Assembly: GCF_000364225.2 (NCBI RefSeq)
Contig: NZ_AQFT02000001.1
Span: forward strand, 3,491,501 to 3,555,500
Length of the DNA: 64,000 nt
DNA from: Eubacterium plexicaudatum ASF492
Lineage (GTDB): Bacteria > Bacillota > Clostridia > Lachnospirales > Lachnospiraceae
Reading direction: 5' to 3'
Below are positions 20,149-28,935 of this stretch, in pieces (within the stretch, counting starts at the first letter, position 1; every line of letters starts with the position of its first letter). The position numbers were made by a program, and so were the translations under genes. Below the pieces are notes generated by a model, which worked only from the letters and a program-made list of their open reading frames with translations, was not told the origin of the DNA and did not search any database.

Positions 20149-21508
20149 CGCAATAATTCCTCCCTCCTGCGGTCTGCCTTGCCTGCTCTGACGTTTGTAT
20201 TTGACCGCTGATTTTCAATCGTGTCGTGGATTTGGTCTAAGCAGTCATCAATGTGGGCGGAGCGTTTCTCTATCCCGTTTGCATATTTTAGCCGCTTCCT
20301 AAGCTCGGTTATCTGTTCCGTCACGCCCTGCTTTTCTTCCCGAATTTTTTCTTTTTCGGCTGGTGTGGCACGGCGTACCTTGTTCCGCAAATGCTGTCGG
20401 TAGTCAATCAGTTTATTCATTTCACTCTGGTTTTGCTCCCTGTCGACGTGTAAGTCGGAGAGTATAGCGATATTATGCTTTGACATATACCGTACCTGTG
20501 CGGTAATCTCGTCCAGTTTCCGAAGATCCTCTTTCATCAGCGGGCTTGTCGGCTTGTAGTCCGTGCCTTTGGGGAATATCCCTAACTGGTAGCACCAGTA
20601 GTAATATAACGCTAAGATTCCCGTGGTTTTCTGATGCGACTTCCATGCGTTTTTATACTGCTCTGGCATATGGGGAGAGTAGGAAATCCTCGCTTTGTAG
20701 TTCCCAAGTTTGTACGCTCCCCTCAAACATGACTGTATAAAATCGGGAGTCAACCGCTCGTCAAGCGTGTCTAACCTTGTGAAATGCTTGTACTGCGACA
20801 GCTTCATTTTCCAATGGCTGCCCGAAAATCAATTTCATATCCCTTGTCGGCAAGGTATTTCATCATGTGCTGTAAATCCCTGCTCCCGTTGATTGCCTCC
20901 CTTAAATCCTCCCGATAGACGTTGTAGCGTGTCGGCTTTCCGCTTTTTTCGTCCAGATACAGCGGTCTTGCAGGGGCTTTCTTGGGGGTTACAATCACCG
21001 ATAAACCGTGTTCTCGGCATAAGCGGTCGGACACTTCCCGCAACCTTTTCTGCTCCGATTTTGAATAATTGTATTTGCTTCCATCCAGATAAGAAACGGA
21101 GTTGAAGCAGAAATGATTATGGAGATGTCCTTTGTCAAGGTGGGTGGCAACGATTATCTGGTATTTGCCGCCCCACATTTCCCCTGCTAATTTTAATCCG
21201 ATTTCGTGGCACTGTTCGGGCGTTACCTCGTCTGGCTTGAAGCTCTGGTAGCCGTGCCATGCGATATACCCACCTGTCTTTTGGTACTGTTTCTTTGTCA
21301 AAATCATCTGCTGTAAGGCGGTTTCTTTCAGACAGTTGATGGCAGAAACATACTCACCCTCATTTGTTTTTGACGGATTTTTTACATAGGAGAACACGTC
21401 AAAGAAGTCCTGCATATCTTGATTCGGCAAGGTCTTTTCTGGGTTTTCTATATAGTCAATCACATCTTTTATGCTCCCTTTGACATGCCATAGGCTCGTT
21501 ACCGCCAT
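20145..21508 (-). pseudogene. Relaxase / mobilization nuclease (one frameshift)
   Basis: Two overlapping frames, 20804-21508 (MAVTSLWHVKGSIKDVIDYI...) and 20145-20807 (MKLSQYKHFTRLDTLDERLT...), which join as GKMKLSQYKHF if one base is restored in the T4 run 20807-20810 (plus strand). Together about 454 residues, a normal size for this relaxase family. The three-His metal site is visible in ATHLDKGHLHNHFCFNS. The C-terminal half is helical (KRRATPAEKEKIREEKQGV). It would nick oriT and lead strand transfer with MobC, whose gene overlaps its start by 10 bases. An alternative, less likely reading is two genes coupled by ATGA. Confidence 0.8.
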
Positions 21509-21867
21509 ATCAGACCACCCCCCTGTTCTGTCAATTCTTCTACGCTAAACTGTTGTGGGAGCGTTGTTTTCTGTTGCAGTTCTAAGATAAAATCTTCAAT
21601 CTCCTTACAGATTTCAGCAGCGGTTGGATAGTATGGAACACACTTTTTGAAAACGTCATGCACTTCGTAGAGCTTGTTTAACAGTTCCCAAAACTCGGTT
21701 TTAGGCTGTGGCTGCGGGGCGTTTCCCTTGCATAACTGGCGCATAAATTCTGCTGCGGTCAGACCGCAAGCGGCGGCGCACTGCTTTAATTTTTCATGTT
21801 CTTCCTCGTTCAATCGGACGGTAATCGGAACATTCCGCACATCCTTTTCTGATTTTTCTCTGCTCAT
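21499..21867 (-). CDS. mobC: MobC-like relaxosome protein
   Basis: 122 residues from ATG 21867, chosen over an upstream in-frame TTG because GAGG lies at a workable distance only for the ATG. The N-terminal VPITVRLNEEEHEKLKQCAA is a ribbon-helix-helix-type DNA-binding segment, followed by LTAAEFMRQLCKG, as in MobC proteins that open oriT for the relaxase. It overlaps the relaxase gene by 10 bases in the same operon. Confidence 0.75.
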   Translation of the reverse strand: MSREKSEKDVRNVPITVRLNEEEHEKLKQCAAACGLTAAEFMRQLCKGNAPQPQPKTEFWELLNKLYEVHDVFKKCVPYYPTAAEICKEIEDFILELQQKTTLPQQFSVEELTEQGGGLIWR

Positions 21868-21879
21868 TTTCCTCAATCC

Positions 21880-22504
21880 TCCAGTCTTATTTTTCTTTCT
21901 TCGGGGTAAACAGGGACTGTCCCCTGAGAGAAGTTCACACGCCTTTAGGCTGTGGATTGGATTGTGGCTGACACAATCCGATGCTCGCTATCTCTGTGGA
22001 CAACGCCGCAGAGCATTTTTCCTGTGCAGCGGCATTCTTCCATACCTGTCTTACCCTCCGAAAAGAAAAACCCTATGTCCCTGCACCTCCGTTCTGGATT
22101 TAATTTCTCTTAACTTTTGGATAAATGAAAAAGCCGTCACACGCCATCACGAATGACAGGAGAGATTTCTCCTGCTCGGATTCACAATGCTATGTAACGG
22201 CTTTGGGATTCAAAACCTTGTTGCCATACACCAGCCGAAAAAGGCAGTATAATTTCGGCGACGGTCAGCCTTGTCCGTTGGCTGACATTTCATTCTTCCA
22301 TCTATGTGCTAATTTAATTTCCAAATCTTCCAATTCCCTCATGGGTATTTCAGAATACCATAGCGGCTGTACCCATGTCAAGATTTTGGGCAAATTTTTT
22401 AGTATTCCCTGTGGACGGAAATTTTATTCATTTAATTTTAAATTGGATGGGAGAACTTTATCCCCCATCCAATAGCCCGCCGAAAAACCGTCTATCTTAG
22501 ATGA
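21880..22504. other. Intergenic region upstream of mobC; likely place for oriT
   Basis: About 620 bases with no convincing gene between the sigma-like gene and mobC. By analogy with mobC-relaxase operons, the transfer origin should lie in the part just upstream of mobC (about 21900-22120). I cannot identify a nick site. The plus-strand frames here lack recognizable motifs. Confidence 0.3.
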
Positions 22505-22930
22505 TTATAAAATCTTCCGCAGCTTTTTCCGCAGATGGTCTAGCCTTGCATAGATAGCCCCTGTTGTCAATCCCACAAGCGGGGCAATTTCCTTTGTGGA
22601 ATAGCCCTGCATTTTCAGCAGGATGATTTGCAGGGTACGCCTGTCCACCGTAAGCAATGCCCGATACAGAGTTTCGTCCTCAATCTCGTCCAGTAAATCA
22701 GCAACAGTCTTTAGCTCGGTATTATGTTCCCTGTCTGCCATCCCCTCAAGGTATTCACCGAAGTCGCTTGTCCAATGGTAAAACCGCCTGTTGGAATTGA
22801 AGTCTGCTCTGTCGTCTGTGCGGATTTGTTCAATGGTGGTTTCATCAACTCCATGTTCCCTCAATATTTTTTCCTCGGCTTCTTTCCAGATAAGCCATTT
22901 CCTGTTCTCCCGTCCGTTGTTGTATACCAT
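22505..22930 (-). CDS. Sigma-70 region 4-like helix-turn-helix protein
   Basis: 141 residues from ATG 22930, chosen because TTGGAGGAAAAAAGA sits directly upstream. The C-terminal half LLTVDRRTLQIILLKMQGYS continuing TKEIAPLVGLTTGAIYARLD is a sigma region 4 helix-turn-helix; no region 2 is present. Tn916-like and related integrative elements carry such small sigma-like regulators. It stands between the mobilization genes and the XRE gene, separated from the latter by a structured repeat (23242-23380). Confidence 0.7.
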   Translation of the reverse strand: MVYNNGRENRKWLIWKEAEEKILREHGVDETTIEQIRTDDRADFNSNRRFYHWTSDFGEYLEGMADREHNTELKTVADLLDEIEDETLYRALLTVDRRTLQIILLKMQGYSTKEIAPLVGLTTGAIYARLDHLRKKLRKIL

Positions 22931-23241
22931 TCTTTTTTCCTCCAATCTGAAATTTTTGAAAATGCTAAATTCAGATTGGAAAGGCGGCGAACGGCATCCA
23001 ATAGCAGAAACAGCCCTGTGGCATAATCTGATAAAAACGACAAAAGAAAAACCGCAAAGGCACGGTGACCTCTACGGTTATAGGGGATATATATTCTGTT
23101 AAGTGGAGATTCTACTTCTGGTTTCATGGTGAGAAGTAGCGTTACATGAGCAGATAAATAACTACCCGAAAAAAGAACATAAAAAAATCCCTCCAAACTT
23201 TAAAACAGGTCTGGAGAGTGTCTGTTAGGTCTTTTGGGCAT

Positions 23242-23380
23242 AGCAAAATCGCCCACCACACACCGTTTTTTTATATGGTGGGTGTCCGCCTTAAACCCTT
23301 ATGAGATAAAACAGAGCCGATAAACTGTGATTGCTCACTTGTTCATTGGCTCTGCGTCTTAAGCGTCTGGCTCTGTAATG
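23242..23380. repeat. Structured repeat, copy 1 (candidate regulatory RNA or terminator)
   Basis: About 135 bases closely related to 27189-27320. It has a stem around a TTTTTTTATAT core (ACACC...GGTGT) and a long stem AGAGCC...GGCTCT. The second GGCTCT near its right end could pair alternatively. Substitutions relative to copy 2 preserve pairing in the first stem. It lies between the XRE gene and the sigma-like gene. Confidence 0.6.
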
Positions 23381-23438
23381 ATATATTGTTCTACCCGACA
23401 AATAGGGTTTTCATATCAATAGGATAAATCATTTGTCT

Positions 23439-23909
23439 TTATCTTAGTTTTATCTCATAGTTTTTAAAAAACCACTTGACCAAAAGAATAGCGGCAATAG
23501 CTATCGATGGCAAACCCAACAGGTTGTTAAAGTTTATTTCCGGAAAGAAATAATTCAAAACCATATTAAGCACAAAAAATGAACTGAAAGTTACAATCAA
23601 AATTTTCAATATAGAATTGTATTCTCCTTGTGTTTTTTCTTTTTTCGCCTGTAATTCCATAAGGTTTTCTTCTGCTCTTTTCTGATAATCCTCCATAATA
23701 ATCCTTTCCCCGCTAAGCAGTTCATTTACAGTTATGCCCAGTATGTTGCACAAATCAAGCATTAGCGAAACATCTGGCATACTTTTTCCTGTTTCCCATT
23801 TAGAAACTGCTCTATTGGTAATATTTAATTTTTCAGCCAACTGCATTTGCGTAAGCCCTTTTTCTCTTCGACAGGCTGATATAAATTTTCCTATCATTGC
23901 TTGTTCCAT
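23439..23909 (-). CDS. XRE-family regulator with two C-terminal membrane segments
   Basis: 156 residues; ATG 23909 follows CAGGAGGTGGGAC. Residues 5-60 are an XRE helix-turn-helix (SACRREKGLTQMQLAEKLNI followed by TNRAVSKWETGKSMPDVSLM). A short coiled coil (about 70-95) follows, then two hydrophobic segments (ILIVTFSSFFVLNMVLNYFF and LGLPSIAIAAILLVKWFF). Proteins of this layout are membrane-tethered repressors. It points toward the mobilization genes and may control them; that is inference. Confidence 0.75.
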   Translation of the reverse strand: MEQAMIGKFISACRREKGLTQMQLAEKLNITNRAVSKWETGKSMPDVSLMLDLCNILGITVNELLSGERIIMEDYQKRAEENLMELQAKKEKTQGEYNSILKILIVTFSSFFVLNMVLNYFFPEINFNNLLGLPSIAIAAILLVKWFFKNYEIKLR

Positions 23910-24097
23910 GTCCCACCTCCTGGCAGATATTTTACAAACTGAAAACGGATTATGAAACGAACTAACAGTTGATTGTATCTAATTCAACCAACAGTTGATT
24001 CGGCGATTATCCGCTATTTCTCCTTGTTTATCTTGGATTGGATTTTTATCGCAACAGTTCACCCACAAACTGTGATTCGTTGTTCTGTTGTTTAGCT

Positions 24098-24280
24098 CTA
24101 TGTTCTCGCTTCAAGCCCTTCAATAATCGTTACTTGTAAATCCTTTACTTCAATCAATGTTTCCCGTTTGCACTTGGGACAATAGAGAGGATAGTTTTTC
24201 AAAACCGTATCCTCTCTGATTTTGTCACGAGTTTTATTTCCGCAAACAGGACATAAAATCCATTCTGATTCTCGTTTCAT
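24098..24280 (-). CDS. Cysteine-rich KTR-domain protein (copy 1)
   Basis: 60 residues from ATG 24280, overlapping the stop of the hydrolase gene (ATGA). Two CxxC knuckles (CPVCGNKTRDKIRED and YCPKCKRETLI) surround the KTR motif. These zinc-ribbon-like proteins are common near resistance cargo in Tn916-like elements; function unknown. It is the last gene of a TetR-hydrolase-hydrolase operon. A near-identical protein closes a second operon at 27324. Confidence 0.8.
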   Translation of the reverse strand: MKRESEWILCPVCGNKTRDKIREDTVLKNYPLYCPKCKRETLIEVKDLQVTIIEGLEART

Positions 24281-25012
24281 AAGCACTCCAATATAAATTT
24301 TTCAAGCATTGGATTAAGTTGCTTGGCATTACGCATTGGGAAGTCGTGGTTTGCTCCTTGTAATGTCATTGTCTGACAGCTTGGATTTTGAGCAAGTAAT
24401 GTAAGAGAAGTTTTCATATCTCTAACTTCCTTACTCCCGCAAATCGCCAACATTGGTACTGTTACTGCTTGATATTCAGGTAACTTTGATAAATCTAATG
24501 TATTGGAAAAGAACGAGTGATACACCAACGGAGTAATCTGTTTTGAATATTCTGCCATATTATCGGCTTGCTCCTTTGTGTAGTTCCAGTATTTTCCTTG
24601 AAACCGTACCAACCATCTCCAGTGCAACATTTTTGCGGATAATCCCGCAAGAGAACAGTACATCCGAATTTTTTCGACTTGGGATTTACCCATGCGCTTA
24701 AAATATTGCAAAGTCAAATAATTCGGGCTGCTTACTGACAAGCATTATCGCAATTTGACCTCCAAGCGAATGACCGATTATGCCGATTCGCTTTTTATGT
24801 AGGGATTTAATGAGCATCAAGAGTTCCTCTACGGTCTTTTCTGGCTCATAAATCACAGTAGCCGCCTTTCCCGCACCTGCTAAGTGAGGTACAACAAGAT
24901 GGTATTTGCCAGAAAAGCAATACTGCCTACAAAATGTATCAAGCGCACCCGCCCCATGCAGAAGCATGATAGTCGGACTTTCCTTGCTTCCATATTCATC
25001 ATAATACAGCAT
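24277..25012 (-). pseudogene. Alpha/beta hydrolase, second of two (two homopolymer slips)
   Basis: ATG 25012 follows AAAGGAAAA. The N-terminal part has IMLLHGAGALDTF (oxyanion region) and the nucleophile elbow IGHSLGGQ. The frame then breaks between 24680 and 24715. Restoring one T in ...GCAATATTTT and one A in ...TCGAAAAAATT gives AIFLSAWVNPKSKKIRMYCS and a continuous protein with the acid region MLAICGSKEV and the catalytic His of GANHDFPM. About 245 residues. It is coupled to the preceding hydrolase (14-base overlap) and to the KTR gene (ATGA). Substrate unknown. Confidence 0.75.
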
Positions 25013-25826
25013 AATTTTTCCTTTCTTTGAGAACAGTTTCAATAATAAATTTTTCTATTTCATTATTTACTTGCTCTGGATTATCTCCATTGGCAAAATG
25101 CTTTGCCTGTTTTATAAAATGCAAAGGATAACCTGTTTGCTTTGCCCATTCTTTGCAATATGCCTTAACCTTGCCTGTGCTGTCTTTCTCACCAACCAAT
25201 ATCAATATGGGGAACGAAAAATCAACATCTTTATTTTCTACAATAAAATATTCATAGGCAATCCTCATTTGCTGGATAATTTCTGCTTTAGACAGCGGCT
25301 TTAACATAGACAACATTTTTTGATAGGAATAGCGGCTCTCTGATACTGACCATGCCATGCTCTTTCTTAAAAGATTTGTTGTAAAGCATTTTGCCATAGG
25401 AACAACCTTCTTCAGCCACCACAAGTCTGATTTTGAGTAATATTTAAGTCCCAATGGCGTTGTATCTAACGCCACAAATCCTTTTACCATATCAGGATAC
25501 AAAGCAGCAAAATGTTGACATGGATAGCCGCCCATAGACATTCCCACTAAAAATGTTTTTTCAATATTTTCTTTTTGCAATATGCTATATAATATTTCTG
25601 CGGTATCTTGATAAGTGAATTGCTGATATAGTTTCGACAATCCATGCATAGGAACATCCCATAAGATGATTGTGTAATTATCTGAAAAGTAGGCTATCTG
25701 CTTTTCAAACATGGTATGGTCTGCGGTTACTCCATGCGTAAAAACAATACATTCTGATACATTTTCATTTTTGACAATCCAATAATGTACCGTTCCGCCT
25801 TGTGCCAGAATTGTTTTATGCTGCAT
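24999..25826 (-). CDS. Alpha/beta hydrolase, first of two
   Basis: 275 residues from ATG 25826. Motifs in order: IVFTHGVTADHTMF (oxyanion loop), VGMSMGGYP (Ser nucleophile elbow, G-x-S-x-G), ILVGEKD (acid) and KHFANGDNP (His). This is a complete catalytic triad of a serine hydrolase. It overlaps the TetR gene by 11 bases and the next hydrolase by 14, so the operon TetR-hydrolase-hydrolase-KTR is tightly coupled. Possible roles are ester or lactone hydrolysis; nothing in the sequence decides the substrate. Confidence 0.85.
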   Translation of the reverse strand: MQHKTILAQGGTVHYWIVKNENVSECIVFTHGVTADHTMFEKQIAYFSDNYTIILWDVPMHGLSKLYQQFTYQDTAEILYSILQKENIEKTFLVGMSMGGYPCQHFAALYPDMVKGFVALDTTPLGLKYYSKSDLWWLKKVVPMAKCFTTNLLRKSMAWSVSESRYSYQKMLSMLKPLSKAEIIQQMRIAYEYFIVENKDVDFSFPILILVGEKDSTGKVKAYCKEWAKQTGYPLHFIKQAKHFANGDNPEQVNNEIEKFIIETVLKERKNYAVL

Positions 25827-26442
25827 TTTGTTCACACCCCTGCGTATAAACCTTTTTCCAAAAATCAATTAAAACAATAATTTCTTTCTCAATTTCGTTT
25901 GCTATAATACAATTTGAACGATATTTTTTCAGCATATATCCATCGACAGCGTAAAAGATTTCAGCATACATTACTTTTATATCAATATCTTTCCGAAATT
26001 TTGATATATCTATTTTCTCAAACACTGTCATTTCACTTGCCTTACTGACATCATTAAAATTTTCTTGAATAGAATTTTGTATTTCTGGAGCCGTTTCATA
26101 ATATGCTCTTAGCGAAAAAGCATATAAATGCGGATAATCACGCATAAGCGAACACTTTGATAATAAGCTCCTTTTCAGCATTTCAAAAAAATCATCTGTT
26201 TCCAAAGTTTTGTATTCTGTAACCGCTTTCCTTGTCATCTCAATAGCGTTCGTCCACAGGTACATATATAATTCCTTTTTGTTTGTAAAATAGTGAAAAA
26301 GCAACGCTTTTGAAATGCCGCTCTCGTCTGCAATTTCTGACATGGGGGCTTTTTTGTAGCTGTTTTCGGAAAACACTTTGTAAGCAGCGTTTATGATACG
26401 CCGTTGTTTTTCTAATGGAAGTTTAAAAAACTTGTCATTCAT
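25816..26442 (-). CDS. TetR/AcrR-family regulator
   Basis: 208 residues from ATG 26442, chosen over an in-frame ATG six bases upstream because AAGGAG is correctly spaced only for this one. The N-terminal helix-turn-helix is clear: KQRRIINAAYKVFSENSYKK, then MSEIADESGISKALLFHYFT and NKKELY. The rest is the helical ligand-binding domain. It is the first gene of the hydrolase operon, and the repeats at 26456-26501 over its promoter suggest autoregulation. Confidence 0.9.
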   Translation of the reverse strand: MNDKFFKLPLEKQRRIINAAYKVFSENSYKKAPMSEIADESGISKALLFHYFTNKKELYMYLWTNAIEMTRKAVTEYKTLETDDFFEMLKRSLLSKCSLMRDYPHLYAFSLRAYYETAPEIQNSIQENFNDVSKASEMTVFEKIDISKFRKDIDIKVMYAEIFYAVDGYMLKKYRSNCIIANEIEKEIIVLIDFWKKVYTQGCEQNAA

Positions 26443-26455
26443 ATACATTCTCCTT

Positions 26456-26501
26456 GTTGACCGCAACGGTTAATACAAGTATATTATATATCCGTTGACC
26501 G
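26456..26501 (-). promoter_or_regulatory. Candidate TetR operator and promoter
   Basis: GTTGACCG occurs at 26456-26463 and 26494-26501, and a partial inverted copy (CAACGGT) lies at 26464-26470. A TATAAT-like -10 box (complement of 26483-26488) sits between them. Repeats flanking the promoter of a TetR-led operon fit an autoregulated operator. Confidence 0.5.
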
Positions 26502-26537
26502 TTTTTGAGAAGACTCTTGCTAAAATTATAAAGAAAA

Positions 26538-26563
26538 GCGACAGAGCTTTAACCCTCTGCCGC
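26538..26563 (-). terminator. Terminator after TnpV copy 1
   Basis: GCGACAGAG and CTCTGCCGC pair with one mismatch. On the minus strand the stem is followed by CTTTTCTTTATAATTTT. It sits eight bases after the tnpV stop. A similar hairpin follows the second tnpV (30097-30122). Confidence 0.6.
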
Positions 26564-26571
26564 CATGCCGC

Positions 26572-26943
26572 CTATGCGTAAATGATTTCCTCATTCACAA
26601 TCTCCATCGCACAAGCCTGTATGTTATTCATCCTCCCGACCCATTCTAAGGCGTTTTCAGCCTTTAGCTGTTCCGTGATACCCTGCGCCTGTTTCATGCC
26701 CTCTATGAGGCGTTCAAGGCGTTCCTGCGCCTGCCTGTCAATGTCGGCAAGGTAGGCATTGAGCCTGCCGCTTGTAAGAAGATTGATGTATGTAACCCTG
26801 CGGTGCTGTTTCAGATAGTCCATATGCCGCTGTCCCCATATGCCTATCGGCTGTTCTTCTTCATCTGGCAATCTTAAATCTGGAATAAGATACCCATTTT
26901 CTTCGTGGTATATGCCGCCTAACTGTTCAAATATTGATTTCAT
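26572..26943 (-). CDS. tnpV: TnpV-family transposon protein (copy 1)
   Basis: 123 residues from ATG 26943 (GGAG upstream). Opens SIFEQLGGIYHEENGYLIPD and continues PIGIWGQRHMDYLKQHRRVT, the pattern of TnpV proteins of Tn4451-related elements. The C-terminal half is helical (DRQAQERLERLIEGMKQAQG). Function unknown, possibly accessory to recombination. Four full or partial copies lie between 26.5 and 31.1 kb. Confidence 0.75.
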   Translation of the reverse strand: MKSIFEQLGGIYHEENGYLIPDLRLPDEEEQPIGIWGQRHMDYLKQHRRVTYINLLTSGRLNAYLADIDRQAQERLERLIEGMKQAQGITEQLKAENALEWVGRMNNIQACAMEIVNEEIIYA

Positions 26944-27028
26944 ATGCAAAAACTCCTTTTCTGTATGGTTTGGTTTCTGCGGGGTATCTGCAAGCAATGT
27001 ATCAGCAGGCTGTATGTATATGTTATCT

Positions 27029-27094
27029 TTAAGTTAAGTAATCCCCTTGCTGTTCATATTCGCCACCTAATTTCTCAAAAATTGATTTTGCCAT
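27029..27094 (-). pseudogene. TnpV 5' fragment
   Basis: ATG 27094 gives MAKSIFEKLGGEYEQQGDYL plus one residue before a stop, the first 20 or so residues of the TnpV family, just upstream of the complete copy. Likely the stub of an older copy replaced by recombination. Confidence 0.65.
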
Positions 27095-27188
27095 TTTGCA
27101 ATTCCTCCGTATGATTTGAATTTTCCTACAATTCAATCATTCTGGCTGATTACAAAGTCTTTTGGCTTTTACTTCCTTATGGAACGCC

Positions 27189-27320
27189 ACCCATAACGCC
27201 GTTTTTTTATATGGCGGGCGTTTGCCTTAAAGCCTTATGAAATGAAAGAGAGCCAACGAACTGTGATTTTATTCCACAAGTTCATCGGCTCTGCGTCTTA
27301 AGCGTCTGGCTCTATGATGA
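27189..27320. repeat. Structured repeat, copy 2
   Basis: Diverged copy of 23242-23380. The first stem is now AACGCC...GGCGTT where copy 1 has ACACC...GGTGT, so an A-T pair has become G-C on both sides. AGAGCC...GGCTCT is unchanged. It follows the KTR gene at 27324 by a few bases on the minus strand, suggesting a terminator or 3' regulatory element. Confidence 0.6.
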
Positions 27321-27323
27321 CTG

Positions 27324-27485
27324 TTATTTGTAATTTTTTTTTGCTTCAATCAATGTTTCCTGCTTACATTTCGGACAGTAGAGTGGGTAATTTTTTAAAA
27401 CGGTATCTTCCCTAATTCTGTCACGGGTCTTGTTTCCGCAAAGAGGGCAATGTACCCAGTCTGTAATAGCATCCTGCTTACTCAT
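27324..27485 (-). CDS. Cysteine-rich KTR-domain protein (copy 2)
   Basis: 53 residues from ATG 27485 to TAA 27324-27326, too short to stand out but very similar to the protein at 24098 (CPLCGNKTRDRIREDTVLKN and LYCPKCKQETLIE). Two CxxC knuckles. It overlaps the end of the preceding gene by eight bases and is the last gene of the AraC operon. Confidence 0.8.
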   Translation of the reverse strand: MSKQDAITDWVHCPLCGNKTRDRIREDTVLKNYPLYCPKCKQETLIEAKKNYK

Positions 27486-27959
27486 AATCGGCACCTGCCC
27501 GCAATTCCTTCTCTAAAAACTGCCTTATATATGGGTTATTTTCCTCACTCAATGTAGGTTGAAACGCCATGTAACGGCATTTCTGATACTGTTCACCATC
27601 CAACACAAAGGTATATCCCATTACACATTTCGGATTACAATCATCGGGCTTGATAAGCCGTTTACAGACAGACGCTTTCTTGATTTCTTTTTTACCTTTT
27701 CGGGAAGTGTGTCAAGAAAGCTCTGGTACTCCTGTATATGTTTGGGGTAAATACGGAGCTTCATTCCCGTTTTTCGGGATACGAATGTTGCCAAAGTCCT
27801 TTTACTGCTGTTTAGCACATAAGACACGACATAGCCGCTTTTTGGGGATTTAATGTCGCACTTACAGCCGTTTTCTATCAGATACTCGTTGATTTGATTT
27901 ACAAAACTACGGAAACGCTCGTCAACTGTTTCCATAAACATATTATATTTCTCGTCCAT
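27478..27959 (-). pseudogene. Unrecognised protein between AraC regulator and KTR protein (one frameshift)
   Basis: ATG 27959 is preferred because GCGGAGGGACTT lies just upstream; it begins 12 bases after the AraC stop. Restoring one base in the 27688-27693 run reads LPEKVKKEIKKASVCKRLIK, and the protein ends PYIRQFLEKELRAGADYE, about 160 residues. The C-terminal part has a Cys-rich stretch (IKPDDCNPKCVMGYTF and EQYQKCRY). I do not recognise the family. The context suggests a partner or target of the AraC/GyrI-type regulator. Confidence 0.55.
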
Positions 27960-27970
27960 AAGTCCCTCCG

Positions 27971-28819
27971 CTATCCCTTTTTTGATACGGGTATCCATAC
28001 CTCATACTGTGCGTTCTGTGGGTCTGGATTTAAGTAAACCTCAATATCGGGGACGTTGGCATATTCATATCCAGAGGCCGGAAGCCACTCGGTTATAATC
28101 CGCTGCTCCAATTCCTGTATGGACTGGTTTGTACCTGTTCCAGAAAAGATTGCCCAAGTAGACGCAGGCACGGCATATTCTTCAAACTCATCGCCTGCTT
28201 TTGTACTGGAAACGGCAATAAAATATTTCCATTGTTCTTCATCATTGCAGGCACTCACGCCCAAAAGTCCCATTGGCGGCGTATCCATCATTCCTGCCAA
28301 TTTTTGTATTGTTCCATTTTCGGCGGCGTCCTGCCACATCTTAGGCACAACCATAAAGTTATTTTCGATTTCCTTGTCAAGCGGTGCAGATACGCCAATA
28401 ATGCGGAATGCTTCTTTTGTTTCTATTCTATAATTCATTTCAGTCGCTCCTTTTACAGCAATTCTAAACACAATGGGGGAAAAAGATTTCACGGATACAC
28501 CCTCATCTTTCACGGACGATGGGGCTATCCCGTGAAAAGACTGGAACGCCCTGTTAAATGCGGTCGGGGAACGGTAGCCGTACTTCTGTGCAATATCAAT
28601 AATCCGTTTATCGCCACCCTGCAAGTCTACCGCTGCTAACGACATTTTTCTTCTTCGGATATACTCTGCCAGAGTGATACCCGCCATATAGGTAAACATT
28701 CTCTGGTAGTGATAGGTGGAGCAGCAGGCAATTCGCCCAAGCTGTTCATAGTCAATTTCATCTGTCAAATGTTCCTCAATATAATTCATGCTTTGGTTTA
28801 ATCTTTCAACCCATTCCAT
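27971..28819 (-). CDS. AraC-family regulator with GyrI-like ligand-binding domain
   Basis: 282 residues; ATG 28819 follows AAGGAGG. Residues 8-105 are an AraC double helix-turn-helix (MNYIEEHLTDEIDYEQLGRI, then IIDIAQKYGYRSPTAFNRAF and HGIAPSSVKDEG). Residues about 125-282 are a GyrI/SbmC-like effector domain (YRIETKEAFRIIGVSAPLDK...AVPASTWAIFSG...WLPASGYEYANVPDIEVYL). This layout is that of small-molecule-sensing activators such as Rob/BmrR relatives. It leads a three-gene operon. Confidence 0.9.
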   Translation of the reverse strand: MEWVERLNQSMNYIEEHLTDEIDYEQLGRIACCSTYHYQRMFTYMAGITLAEYIRRRKMSLAAVDLQGGDKRIIDIAQKYGYRSPTAFNRAFQSFHGIAPSSVKDEGVSVKSFSPIVFRIAVKGATEMNYRIETKEAFRIIGVSAPLDKEIENNFMVVPKMWQDAAENGTIQKLAGMMDTPPMGLLGVSACNDEEQWKYFIAVSSTKAGDEFEEYAVPASTWAIFSGTGTNQSIQELEQRIITEWLPASGYEYANVPDIEVYLNPDPQNAQYEVWIPVSKKG

Positions 28820-28935
28820 GAGATGCCTCCTTCTGCACATATCGTGCTTTGTGGACATAAATTCGCCTTTATTATTATAAGGCTTATTCTTTCATTTTTC
28901 CTCTCTATACTTGCACAAAAAGAGAGGAAATTAAG

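Noticed and set aside
20145..20807. Separate relaxase-associated gene starting MKLSQYKHF
   Set aside because: It joins the relaxase N-terminal part seamlessly with one added base, giving a normal family length.
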